Assembly: GCF_001484765.1 (NCBI RefSeq)
Contig: NZ_KQ947377.1
Coordinates: forward strand, 374,437-438,436
DNA length: 64,000 nt
Direction of reading: 5' to 3'
Source of the DNA: Entomohabitans teleogrylli
Lineage (GTDB): Bacteria > Pseudomonadota > Gammaproteobacteria > Enterobacterales > Enterobacteriaceae
This document shows, piece after piece, positions 9,183-17,628 of the stretch. A model generated the notes under the pieces. It was not told the origin of the DNA. It saw only the letters and a program-made list of their open reading frames with translations, and searched no databases. The position numbers and the translations under genes are program-made. The number at the start of each line of letters is the position of its first letter. Within the stretch, counting starts at the first letter, position 1.

Positions 9183-10775
9183 ATGAAGACCATCTTTAAG
9201 AACGGAAAAGTGATCGATGGTACCGGCGGTGATGCGTTCATCGCCGATGTAGTGGTTGATGAGGGACGCATTGTCGCCATTGGCCAGGCCGAGCCTGGCG
9301 TTAACGACCAGGTGATTGACGCCACGGGGAAAGTCATTTGCCCGGGTTTTATTGATACCCATACCCACTCGGACCTGTCGGCCATTGTAAACCCGGCGCT
9401 GTCGGCAAAAATCCGCCAGGGGATCACGACTGAACTGCTCGGTCAGGACGGCGTCGCGCTGGCGCCGCTGCCGGAACAGTACATTGCGGCCTGGCGTAAA
9501 AACATCGCCGGACTGGACGGCGATACCGACAAAATTGACTGGAAATACAAAGATACCGCAGGCTATCTGAATCTGCTGGAATCGCGCCATCCGGCCACCA
9601 ACCTGGCGTACCTGGTCCCCCACGGCAATATCCGTATGGAGGCCATGGGGCTGGAGGGTAACCCCTCGACCCGGGAAGACGTGGCGAAAATGTGCCAGAT
9701 CCTGGAACGCGAGCTGAAAGCCGGCGCTTTTGGCCTCTCCACCGGCCTGATTTACATGCCCTGCGCCTTTGGCGACACCGCCGAGATGATCGAACTGTGC
9801 AAAGTCACGGCGCAATACGACGGTATCTTTGTAGTCCACCAGCGCAGCGAAGCCGACGATATCATTACCTCCACCCAGGAGCTGATCGATATCGCCAAAG
9901 CCTCCGGCGTCTGGCTGCATATTTCCCATATGAAGGTATGCGGCAAAAAGAACTGGGGGCTGATTGACCAGATGCTCGGCATGCTGGAACAGGCGCAGGC
10001 GGAAGGTATCCGTATTTCTTACGACCAGTACCCGTATGTCGCGGGTAGTACCATGCTCGGCGTAATCCTGCCGCCGTGGGTACACGCCGGCGGCACCGAT
10101 AAACTGCTGGAACGCCTGGAATCGCCGGAGTTGCGCGCCAGAATGATTAAAGATATCCAGAACGGCATCCCGGGCTGGGACAACTTCATCGACTTCGCCG
10201 GTCTGGATCAGATCTTCGTCACCAGCGCAAAAACCGCAAAAAACCAGGACGCCGTGGGCCTTAACCTGGTACAGCTCGGGGAACTGCGCGGTAAAGACCC
10301 CTATAACGCCACGTTTGATTTGCTCTATGAAGAAGAAAACGCCGTCGGCATGGTGGACTTTTACGGCACTGAAGAACACGTCATTAAGTTCCTCTGTCGC
10401 CCGGAGCAGAACGTCTGTACCGACGGTCTGATGGGCGCCGGCAAGCCGCATCCCCGGGTGTTCGGCGCCTTTCCGCGCGTTCTCGGTAAGTATGTACGGG
10501 AAGAGGGCTGCCTGAGCTGGGAATCCGCCATCCGCAAGATGACCGGCAAACCGGCCGAAGTACTGGGGCTGGCCGATCGCGGCCTACTAAAAGTGGGATT
10601 CGCGGCAGATATTGTGATGTTTAACCCGCAAACCATTACGGATAAGGGGACATTTATTGCCCCAAACCAGTATCCCGAAGGGATCGATATGGTAATGGTT
10701 AACGGGCGCATCGCTTTAATCAACGGCATAGAGAGTTATGCCTGCAGCGGTACTGTTATCAGAAAACAATATTAA
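9183..10775 (+). CDS. N-acyl-D-amino-acid deacylase (D-aminoacylase)
   Basis: A 530-residue amidohydrolase of the D-aminoacylase family (usual length about 480-530). It hydrolyses N-acyl-D-amino acids to the free D-amino acid. The motifs are an N-terminal beta-sandwich strand GRIVAIGQ, the metal site PGFIDTHTHSDLS (HxH), a conserved Cys region MPCAFGDTAE, HISHMK, and a C-terminal hydrolase tail FAADIVMFNPQT. It lies in the operon after ygeY with its own GGAG site at 9171-9174, and before an MFS carrier. The operon thus joins deacylation of D-amino acids with breakdown of diaminopropionate. Confidence 0.88.
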   Translation: MKTIFKNGKVIDGTGGDAFIADVVVDEGRIVAIGQAEPGVNDQVIDATGKVICPGFIDTHTHSDLSAIVNPALSAKIRQGITTELLGQDGVALAPLPEQYIAAWRKNIAGLDGDTDKIDWKYKDTAGYLNLLESRHPATNLAYLVPHGNIRMEAMGLEGNPSTREDVAKMCQILERELKAGAFGLSTGLIYMPCAFGDTAEMIELCKVTAQYDGIFVVHQRSEADDIITSTQELIDIAKASGVWLHISHMKVCGKKNWGLIDQMLGMLEQAQAEGIRISYDQYPYVAGSTMLGVILPPWVHAGGTDKLLERLESPELRARMIKDIQNGIPGWDNFIDFAGLDQIFVTSAKTAKNQDAVGLNLVQLGELRGKDPYNATFDLLYEEENAVGMVDFYGTEEHVIKFLCRPEQNVCTDGLMGAGKPHPRVFGAFPRVLGKYVREEGCLSWESAIRKMTGKPAEVLGLADRGLLKVGFAADIVMFNPQTITDKGTFIAPNQYPEGIDMVMVNGRIALINGIESYACSGTVIRKQY

Positions 10776-10855
10776 TAACAAAAGATAAATCAGCGCCTGT
10801 CCAGCGCGGCCATTTATTGCCCGCGCCGGACAACTACACCCTAAGGACATCACAA

Positions 10856-12142
10856 ATGAGCCTACAATCTTCTTTACCTGCGGGTAAACCGAAATCCTGG
10901 AAAGCACGATATACCATCCTGTCGCTTATCTGGCTGGCATGGTTACTCTCTTTTCTCGACAGAATGGTGATGAGCGTTTCACTGCCTTTTATTGGCCGTG
11001 ATTTAAACCTGGATACCACTGAACAGGGATTAATTATTAGCGCCTTTTTTATTGGCTATGCGGCTTTTCAGATCCCTGGCGGTTTTCTGGCGGATAAATT
11101 CGGCGCCCGAAAAATTATGGCGATCGGTATTGCCTGGTGGTCAGTATTTACCAGCCTGACCGGGGCGGTATTCACTCTGCCGCTGATGCTGGCGGTGCGC
11201 TTCCTGTTCGGCATCGGCGAAGGGTGTTTCCCGGCGGCGTCGTGGAAGATGATCTCCACCTATTTCCCGTCCAAAGAGCGCGGCCGGGCCACGGCAATTC
11301 AGTCTACGGTTAATACCTTAGGGCCTGCGCTGGCTGTCGTGGTCGCCGCGGGGATTATCAGCGCCTTCGGCTGGCATATGGTGTTTATTGTACTGGGGCT
11401 TCCGGGCCTGTTTATCGCCGCAGGCATCTACCTGTTTACCCGCGACAACCCGAAAGATCACCCGGCCATCACCGCCCAGGATCTGGCTGAGCTGGCGCAG
11501 GACGATCAGAGTGGCCAGCAGAATGCCGCGCCAGTACCGTTTAAAGACGTGATGAAAATGCCAGTGCTGTGGCAGATGGCCGCCATCTGGTTCCTGTTCG
11601 ACATCACTTTCTGGGGCTTTTCAACCTGGCTGCCGAGCTATCTGATCACGGTACGTGAGTTCTCACTGGCGAAAACCGGCGTTATGGCCGCCATCCCGTT
11701 CCTGTTTGGCGCCTGCGGCACTCTGCTGGGGGGCTACTGCTCAGATAAATTCAAACCGCAGCGCAAAATGCTGTACGTCATCACCTCAGTTATCGCCGCT
11801 GGCTTCCTGTACATGACGTTCACCGTCAGCAGCGCCGATATGGCCGTCGTGTATCAGTGTGTCTCCGCCCTGTTCATGTTCTTCGCTATGGCGATGTTCT
11901 GGGGCATCCTGATGGACACCATCCCCAGTAAAATTATGGGGCGCGCCTCCGGTATTGTTAACTTCGGCGGCCAGATGGCCGGGGTCGTCTCCGCGCCTGT
12001 AATGGGATGGCTGATCCACACCAGCGGCGGCAGCTATAACAGTGCATTTATCTTCATGATTATCGCGTTGATGGCTTCAGCGGCGGTGACATTAACGGTG
12101 AAAAACAACCACGCCGTTAACGCCGTCGCCCATGAAGCCTGA
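10856..12142 (+). CDS. MFS transporter, anion:cation symporter-like
   Basis: A major-facilitator protein of about 428 residues with 12 hydrophobic segments. The motif LADKFGARKIMAIG after TM2 and RFLFGIGEGCFPAASWKMIS are typical of the anion:cation symporter branch (glucarate/4-hydroxyphenylacetate-type carriers). The ATG at 10856 follows AAGGACATCACAA, a good ribosome site; the longer frame from a TTG at 10817 is unlikely. It is last gene of the dpaL operon and probably imports the N-acyl-D-amino acid or diaminopropionate-type substrate (inference). A terminator follows 18 bp later. Confidence 0.87.
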   Translation: MSLQSSLPAGKPKSWKARYTILSLIWLAWLLSFLDRMVMSVSLPFIGRDLNLDTTEQGLIISAFFIGYAAFQIPGGFLADKFGARKIMAIGIAWWSVFTSLTGAVFTLPLMLAVRFLFGIGEGCFPAASWKMISTYFPSKERGRATAIQSTVNTLGPALAVVVAAGIISAFGWHMVFIVLGLPGLFIAAGIYLFTRDNPKDHPAITAQDLAELAQDDQSGQQNAAPVPFKDVMKMPVLWQMAAIWFLFDITFWGFSTWLPSYLITVREFSLAKTGVMAAIPFLFGACGTLLGGYCSDKFKPQRKMLYVITSVIAAGFLYMTFTVSSADMAVVYQCVSALFMFFAMAMFWGILMDTIPSKIMGRASGIVNFGGQMAGVVSAPVMGWLIHTSGGSYNSAFIFMIIALMASAAVTLTVKNNHAVNAVAHEA

Positions 12143-12159
12143 CAGAAAGGAAATACCAT

Positions 12160-12189
12160 GCGGCTCTTGCTTTTGCGGAGCCGCTTTTT
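12160..12189 (+). terminator. Rho-independent terminator after the dpaL operon
   Basis: GCGGCTC (12160-12166) and GAGCCGC (12178-12184) form a 7-bp stem, followed by TTTTT at 12185-12189. It ends the plus-strand operon and overlaps the stop region of the convergent GH19 gene. Confidence 0.8.
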
Positions 12190-12814
12190 AGGTCAACACG
12201 CTCAGGGCTCGCTGGAAACGCCTGCGCCTGTCTTCCACGCCGCGCGGGCTTCCGCACAGAATCAGCGTCACCAGCTCAACATCCCCCTCATGGCCGGTAC
12301 AGGCCTTGTGGCTGAACAGCCACGCCGCCGAACGCGCCGCAAGAGCATCCTGCTCCAGCAATTCAGGAAACGTCTCCAGGTCGAGCGCCAGAGCCTCGCC
12401 ACAGGCGCGATAGTGCGCCAGCCCGGTCAGGCGTAGCAGACCCCTTCCCCGATATTTCCAGCCATTACCGTAAGACTCATTACCCAGATTGGCTTTTCCC
12501 CATTCACCGCCATACACCAGGTTGGCAATCGCCTCCTGCTGCGCCGGGTGGCCGGGAGTAGTGCCAAGAATTCTGGCCTGATCCCAGGAAATCCGCCGAT
12601 GGAACGTTTTCTGCAGCGCCGAAGGCTTATAATCCAGCGATTCGACCAGCCGGGAAAAACTTTCCGATTCGTGCCCCACCATCGCAATGAACATCGACTG
12701 ATCCTGCACTGAGGTAATACCAAACTCCTCCATTGCCTCATTAACATACGAAAACCAGCGCGCTGCTGTTTCGGGGTTTAATTCCGTTGCCATTTGAAAC
12801 TGTAAAAGATCCAA
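12188..12814 (-). CDS. Glycoside hydrolase family 19 (chitinase/endolysin-like)
   Basis: A 208-residue GH19-type protein resembling phage endolysins. The catalytic Glu is in MVGHESESFSRLVE, and YRGRGLLRLTGLAHYRACG is the conserved substrate-site motif. There is no signal peptide, as in endolysins that need a holin or another export route. The start is TTG at 12814 with a near-perfect AGGAGGA six bases upstream; the ATG eight codons in (residue M8) lacks such a site. No holin, spanin or other phage gene is nearby, so this is a solitary endolysin-like gene, either a prophage relic or a domesticated enzyme such as those next to toxin-release systems. Confidence 0.85.
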   Translation of the reverse strand: MDLLQFQMATELNPETAARWFSYVNEAMEEFGITSVQDQSMFIAMVGHESESFSRLVESLDYKPSALQKTFHRRISWDQARILGTTPGHPAQQEAIANLVYGGEWGKANLGNESYGNGWKYRGRGLLRLTGLAHYRACGEALALDLETFPELLEQDALAARSAAWLFSHKACTGHEGDVELVTLILCGSPRGVEDRRRRFQRALSVLT

Positions 12815-13120
12815 TGTTTATCCTCCTGAAACGTACCTGGACCCGGCATCGCTATTCCCCTGGGTAAACATGGAAATCATAACCAGCCGAAATTTTTAAT
12901 CAGTAGCGCATTCTTTATTTACGATGCTTAGCTTTCGGTCTGTATTCAGATTATGCAATATATGGCAGGCAATCCTCGTCACATTATAAACTGCTCAGCA
13001 GTTAGGGAAAATCTGGAAATGCCTTTTCAGCGATAAGAATAATCTACCAAAAAGCACAAAAGTGCCGAAAGCGAGATATTTCACTCCGAATTTATTAGCG
13101 CCGGGTTGACGAGAACGCAA

Positions 13121-13152
13121 ATATCCGGCAGCGCGCTATGCCAACCGGATAT
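13121..13152 (-). terminator. Hairpin downstream of the receptor remnant, possible terminator
   Basis: ATATCCGG (13121-13128) and CCGGATAT (13145-13152) form an 8-bp stem. On the minus strand it lies 53 bp after the receptor stop and is followed by a short T-run. The rest of the gene-free stretch 12828-13205 shows nothing else. Confidence 0.4.
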
Positions 13153-13205
13153 CCTCTGTTTACGGCATCAGCGCGCGAAGCGCTACGCCACATTGCCCGT
13201 CAGGC

Positions 13206-14533
13206 TCAGAATGTTACATTGATTTTTCCCCAGAAAGTTCGCCCCGGTTCATTCACCGATGTGTCAGCCGAATAACCGAAACTGCTATTGCCCGCCAGGT
13301 TAAGATGTTCGCTATATGCCTTATCAAACAGATTATCGACTCCGACACTCAATTTCAGATCACGGTTAATCCGATACGCCACATAGGCAGAAAAAATGGC
13401 AAATCCCGAACTGGATGCAAAATCTTTTCCGATCACATTTCCCTCATTGATTGCTACCCGATGCTGGCTGCTGACCAGGCGCAGCAGGCCGCTGGCGCTC
13501 CAGGCGTTTTTCTCCCAGGATAATCCCAGCCGCGCCTCCAGCGGCGGGATCTGCGGCAGCGGTCGGTGATCATCGGTATTTTGCGCCCGGGACCAGGCCA
13601 GGCTGGCATCGCTCTTCAACGTCTGCGTGATTTGAAAACTGACGCCCATTTCACCGCCCATGATGGTCGCGTTGACATTATCTACCTGACTGACGCGGGC
13701 ATTCAGCGGATCGTAGCGAAACAGAATAAAGTCGTTCACCCGTCCCAGATACGCCGACACCCACGCGCTGACGCGCTGGCAATGTATCGTTACGTTGTGG
13801 GGCGCCGACGCCGGAATCATTATCCACCTGAACGCGATCGAAACGCGCGCCGCTGACGATATTCTGTCGCTCCGAGACATGCCACGTCAGCTCAGTAAAT
13901 ACACCATAATCATGAAAGGGCATCCTGTTTCCAGCCCGCGGCTTCTTTGCCGCGGTGGGTGCTCAATTGCATATCCGCGCCGCTTCTCAGTTCATAGTCC
14001 GACCACAGCCAGGTTCCCATCATGCGCCCGCCGACGGTGCGCCGGTCCAGTTGCATTTGCATTGGCATACTCATGCCCATGGCTGGCCCCATTGCCATCC
14101 CGGCTCCCGCCATGGTTCCCGGAGAGCGCAGCGAGGTGTTGTCCATAATATGGTTGGCATAGTTGTAGTAGGCGCTGGCTTCAAACTTATCTAACAGCGG
14201 GCCGATAGCGGATTTTTCGAAACGCAGCGCCAGACTTTCGCGCTTAAACTGTGAGCCGTCCATACCACGCCCGGCATACCTGGCCTCGCCGTCGCCTTTA
14301 CCGGCGCTCAACTCCAGCAGCGTGTCGCTGTCAGGAGTCCAGCCGAGCGCCACGTCGGCGTTCCATTTATCCTACTGAGAGGGAACCCGCTCGCCGTTGC
14401 CATCTTTATAATCGTCGGCGCGGGCCTTATTGCCGATCAGCCGCAGGTATCCCTTTTCGCTCCCGAGGCTGAGATCCGCATTAGCGTCCCGGCGATCGCC
14501 GGAGGCGGCGAGCAGGCAGGCATCCCCCTGCAT
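13206..14533 (-). pseudogene. Decayed TonB-dependent copper receptor (OprC-like)
   Basis: Fragments in more than one frame together read like the beta-barrel of an OprC-type TonB receptor: DANADLSLG, ARADDYKDGNGERVPSQ, GMDGSQFKRESLALRFEKS, a Met-rich loop MGMSMPMQM, YGVFTELTWHVSERQ, WVSAYLGRVNDFILF and a C-terminal GRTFWGKINVTF. Lesions seen: the signal peptide and plug domain are missing, an in-frame TAG follows VPSQ near 14371, a frameshift lies near 13915, and the frame breaks near 13775, where a segment of the barrel also seems deleted. With several independent lesions it cannot be a single sequencing error. It normally follows the DUF2946 gene, as here. Confidence 0.82.
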
Positions 14534-14564
14534 CCCAGGCTTTGCAAAACGCGGCGGCTCCTGG

Positions 14565-14999
14565 TCAAAACGCAGGGGGAGCGCGGGCGAGATGAGGAAA
14601 CCACGGGCGAAACAGACACGGGAGCGCCGGACTGCGCGCATAACGCTGTCGGGCGATACACAGCATCAGCCAGGCAAGCGCCAGTGCCACCAGCAAAATA
14701 ACAGGCAAATGAACCAACAACTGACAATAGCCGCAGAGGATATCCTCCAGCGGAGAGTTGGCGGTGCCGGAGGCGATCATCGTATGGTGAGCCTGGATCT
14801 CAGCGCTGGGGGGTGCTGAATGCGCGTCATCGTGAGCGGAAGCGGTGGATACCCTTTCCGCTGACGCGCTGTGCGCCATCGTGTGACAGTCCGTTAACCG
14901 CAGCAATGATGTCGAAATCAGCGGGGCGGCAAACAGCATCATCATCGAAAACAATGCCCGCCAGCCGGCTGACCGTTTAATGAAAAAGTGTCCGGACAA
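14565..14999 (-). CDS. DUF2946-family protein
   Basis: A 144-residue protein with an N-terminal hydrophobic segment, a His-rich middle (AHDDAHSAPP, IQAHHTMIA), DILCGYCQLLVHLP, a second hydrophobic segment, and a tail ending FRPWFPHLARAPPAF, typical of DUF2946. Members sit beside TonB copper receptors and are thought to bind or handle a metal; function is not established. The start is a TTG at 14999 with an AGGTAA site; a Fur-like box lies 46 bp upstream. The gene looks intact although its partner receptor is destroyed. Confidence 0.72.
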   Translation of the reverse strand: MSGHFFIKRSAGWRALFSMMMLFAAPLISTSLLRLTDCHTMAHSASAERVSTASAHDDAHSAPPSAEIQAHHTMIASGTANSPLEDILCGYCQLLVHLPVILLVALALAWLMLCIARQRYARSPALPCLFRPWFPHLARAPPAF

Positions 15000-15044
15000 G
15001 AGATTACCTGAAATTCAGTACCAACTGGCTCAGGCATACTCTAT

Positions 15045-15063
15045 GAAAATGAAAATCATTACA
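15045..15063 (-). promoter_or_regulatory. Fur-like box upstream of the DUF2946/receptor locus
   Basis: GAAAATGAAAATCATTACA matches the 19-bp Fur consensus GATAATGATAATCATTATC at 15 positions. It lies 46 bp upstream of the DUF2946 start, suggesting iron control of what looks like a copper-receptor locus. Inference from sequence match only. Confidence 0.55.
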
Positions 15064-15815
15064 ACTTATAAATGCCGCCGCGTCCTCAACGAATAACCGC
15101 GGCATATGCCGCTATCCCGGTGACGATCAATTGCAGCGCCCGGGAATTATAATCCACAACCCCCGTCGTTACATGGCGATAATACAGCGCCCCGAATCGA
15201 CCAATAAGAATATACCGCAAAATAACAGGATAAAATCCTGGTCGCTACAGCAATGTTCCTGGCATTCATTGCCAACAATGTTTTTGTCGGCTATTCCCCT
15301 TCCTGCTGACAAGCCGTGGCGTTGGTTGTAAAGATTTATTAAGATAAAGTGACGTTAACCCATGACGGCTTAATTGTCATGGTAATATATGGTAGCCCCC
15401 CATCAGCGATTTTTAATTTTTACACACAATGTTGAAAACCACATCGACATCACAATCAGATAATAATAACTAGTCTGTTGTATTGAAATATGCTTTATTA
15501 TAAAACACGCAAATGACTAAAACTGATCCAGAACAATAATTGCGATTTTACTCATTAGCACTCTGATTGGTAAGGATCGTGGTTCATCAGTATTAACAAT
15601 GGCTGAAGAAGGGGCGCTGGCAAAACAATTTCTTACGCCCCTTAAGTGAATATTCTCATCAAAAGTGTCAGAAACATGAACGTTTTTAGTATATTACACT
15701 TTTGATGCCAACAAAGACCGAACCAAAGTTGCTTCAGTCATAAGATTTTTCCCACATCGCTACGAGATATTAATTAAGTCGTTTTATTAAAACAAAGAAA
15801 AAACATCTAAATTAG
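15064..15815. other. Gene-free AT-rich stretch
   Basis: About 750 bp between the DUF2946 promoter and the PapI-like gene. It holds the inverted repeat at 15657-15707 and no coding frame with homology. Confidence 0.5.
15657..15707. repeat. Perfect 12-bp inverted repeat, 27-bp spacer
   Basis: CATCAAAAGTGT (15657-15668) and ACACTTTTGATG (15696-15707) match perfectly. The element lies about 110 bp past the end of the PapI-like gene. No T-run follows on either side, so a terminator is doubtful. It could be a protein-binding site or a short recombination site. Confidence 0.6.
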
Positions 15816-16181
15816 TTATCTCTGTTGCAAATGAAAAACCCCCTTGTTAAAATGCCTTTCAATTTCAATGTGTTCAGTGGGCAAATACCACTTATGGTGT
15901 TTTTGCATCTTATTTCTGATGACCTGACCATATTTTTCCAGCGGAAGAAGAAGATGTCTTACCTTATATATTGACATTCCACACTGGTCAGCCAATTCAC
16001 GAGTGGATAACCCCTCTGACCCATGCTCTACTAATAAATTAAGAATAAACTCCTGCTCAGGTACGTTTACCCCTGTGAGGTTATTTATACCCATAGCCGC
16101 CGTCAGCACCCGTAAATTTTCAAGAGATGCGCCAGGGTCCTTACGCGTGCCAGGGTTACAGGAAAAAGATACGAACTTCAT
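15816..16181 (-). CDS. PapI/FaeA-like fimbrial regulator
   Basis: A 121-residue protein whose middle (EFILNLLVEHGSEGLSTRELADQCGMSIYKVRHLLLPLEKYGQVIRN) matches the small winged-helix PapI/FaeA family that helps Lrp switch fimbrial operons by Dam-sensitive phase variation. PapI itself is about 77 residues, so this one carries extra N- and C-terminal parts. The ATG at 16181 has an AAGGAA site; the longer frame to 16247 is unlikely. It is not beside a fimbrial operon: the nearest is 15 kb away. It lies head-to-head with the ToxR-like regulator. Confidence 0.7.
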   Translation of the reverse strand: MKFVSFSCNPGTRKDPGASLENLRVLTAAMGINNLTGVNVPEQEFILNLLVEHGSEGLSTRELADQCGMSIYKVRHLLLPLEKYGQVIRNKMQKHHKWYLPTEHIEIERHFNKGVFHLQQR

Positions 16182-16354
16182 GTGCCAGTTCCTTCTGTCG
16201 TTCAGGGTAATGTGCAGTATGTCTCGCACGCTCGCGAACAGCAACATTAGCTGGCAATGTATACAAAAATAGATGTTTTATCTGATTTTTATCAAAATTT
16301 ATGACAAAAATACTATTATATAGATAAAATATTCGACTTAGTGTGGAGATAAAG

Positions 16355-17098
16355 ATGAGGTTCGATATAGAGGGATTTATTACTTTTGATACAGAGGACG
16401 CCTCACTGGTCAATTTACTGACCGGAGATTGTATCGAACTCTCCGCCACCTCCAGTCGCCTGTTGGCCAGGCTGTTGCAACACCGTGGTGATATCCTCTC
16501 CCGGGTCGATATTTTTCAGACAGTGTTTGATCAGTATGGCGCCCGCGCTTCTAACAGTAACCTGAATCAATATATCTCCACACTACGCAGAAACCTGAGC
16601 GATCTGGGTATTGAGAAAGATGTGATCATCACCGTACCGCGCGTTGGGTTTAAAGTTTCTGACGAAGTTATCGTCACCACAGATAATGACTACGATGCCT
16701 CCTGGGGCCTGGCGGAGACATCGCCAGTCGTTCCCCGCGTCAGGCGTCCATGGTGGAATTATCTGGCTTTTACATTAATACCGGTTTTTATCTGTGGGTT
16801 ATTTATCACTTTTGCGGCTGGCGATCCCGGGAATCACCCGGAAATGACAAAAATAACCCAGGGAAAATGCGTCATTTATGCGCCAATGACGCTGGCCTCT
16901 CCGGAGATATTGAAAACTATCAGTACTCACAGTGCTTCAGGCAGCCGCCTCGACTGCTCGGTACCCAAAGAACTGTATATTTTCAAGAGGCAGGTCCACG
17001 GTCAACTGGGTAGCAATATCCAGCTTCTCTTAATGGAGTGTGAAACCAGGCAGGGTAAATGCACAAGCTATTATTACAGAGAAAAGAAAAATGCCTAA
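16355..17098 (+). CDS. ToxR/CadC-like membrane-bound winged-helix regulator
   Basis: A 247-residue protein with an N-terminal OmpR/CadC-type winged helix (about 1-100, including YGARASNSNLNQYISTLRRNLSDLG and TVPRVGFKVS). One transmembrane segment follows (about 135-157), then a short periplasmic tail with several Cys (GKCVIYAP, LDCSVP, LMECETRQGKC) that may form disulfides. Such proteins bind DNA from the membrane and respond to periplasmic signals. The ATG at 16355 has a GGAG site and is preferred over the GTG at 16343. It overlaps the FidL-like gene by 8 bp, suggesting a regulator/partner pair like ToxR/ToxS. Confidence 0.85.
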   Translation: MRFDIEGFITFDTEDASLVNLLTGDCIELSATSSRLLARLLQHRGDILSRVDIFQTVFDQYGARASNSNLNQYISTLRRNLSDLGIEKDVIITVPRVGFKVSDEVIVTTDNDYDASWGLAETSPVVPRVRRPWWNYLAFTLIPVFICGLFITFAAGDPGNHPEMTKITQGKCVIYAPMTLASPEILKTISTHSASGSRLDCSVPKELYIFKRQVHGQLGSNIQLLLMECETRQGKCTSYYYREKKNA

Positions 17099-17564
17099 AA
17101 AAATTGCATTACTCGCCATAGTTATTCTTTCTGTCACGGTAGCCACCCTGTGCTGGTTCAGGTCCAATACCCCCTCCTCATTCTTTTGTGAATCTAACTA
17201 TTCAGTGGTACAACAAATCAATAGCGACCATATCCGCTCAGAAGGTTTAATATCTGCCGAGCTCTCAGACAATGCATTGTTTATCAACATTGATGGATTA
17301 CTTATCAAAAACGAAAAAAAATATATCCTGTCACGTAGTATAAATGTCGGTTTAAAAAAATATAACAGCAGTTTTAACCTATACCTGGTGACATCGCTGA
17401 AAACCTCGCGTGATAATTCAGATAATATTCCGAATGATATTGCACAAGAGCTCTTGTTTGGCGACAAGAGTGGTGACAGAATTATCTATATCGATCGCAT
17501 TAGCGATGATACAATATTATTTGGCAACCAAATGTTTCCCCAATATGGCTGCAGACGAAAATAG
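17091..17564 (+). CDS. FidL-like membrane protein
   Basis: A 157-residue protein with an N-terminal membrane anchor (PKKIALLAIVILSVTVATLCW) and a periplasmic domain with Cys at FFCESNY and near the end (QYGCRRK). It resembles FidL-like proteins that accompany CadC/ToxR-type regulators of fimbrial genes. The ATG at 17091 overlaps the regulator stop by 8 bp. It may control stability or sensing of the regulator, as ToxS does for ToxR (inference). A second FidL-like protein is encoded at 46475-46966. Confidence 0.65.
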   Translation: MPKKIALLAIVILSVTVATLCWFRSNTPSSFFCESNYSVVQQINSDHIRSEGLISAELSDNALFINIDGLLIKNEKKYILSRSINVGLKKYNSSFNLYLVTSLKTSRDNSDNIPNDIAQELLFGDKSGDRIIYIDRISDDTILFGNQMFPQYGCRRK

Positions 17565-17628
17565 TCCTCCTGCCGTGATACCTTCTGGTCACGGTAACGT
17601 TTACGTACAGCCGGTTTTAAAAGGTATC

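Noticed and set aside
9087-10451. Long open frame of 454 codons on the minus strand
   Set aside because: It is antisense to the D-aminoacylase, whose motifs and start are clear. Codon bias of GC-rich genes keeps the opposite frame open.
12188-12814. Prophage
   Set aside because: Only one endolysin-like gene; no integrase, holin, capsid or tail genes in the window.
13206-14353. Two or three separate small genes in the receptor region
   Set aside because: Pieces join into one receptor when the stop and frame breaks are bridged; they have no own starts.
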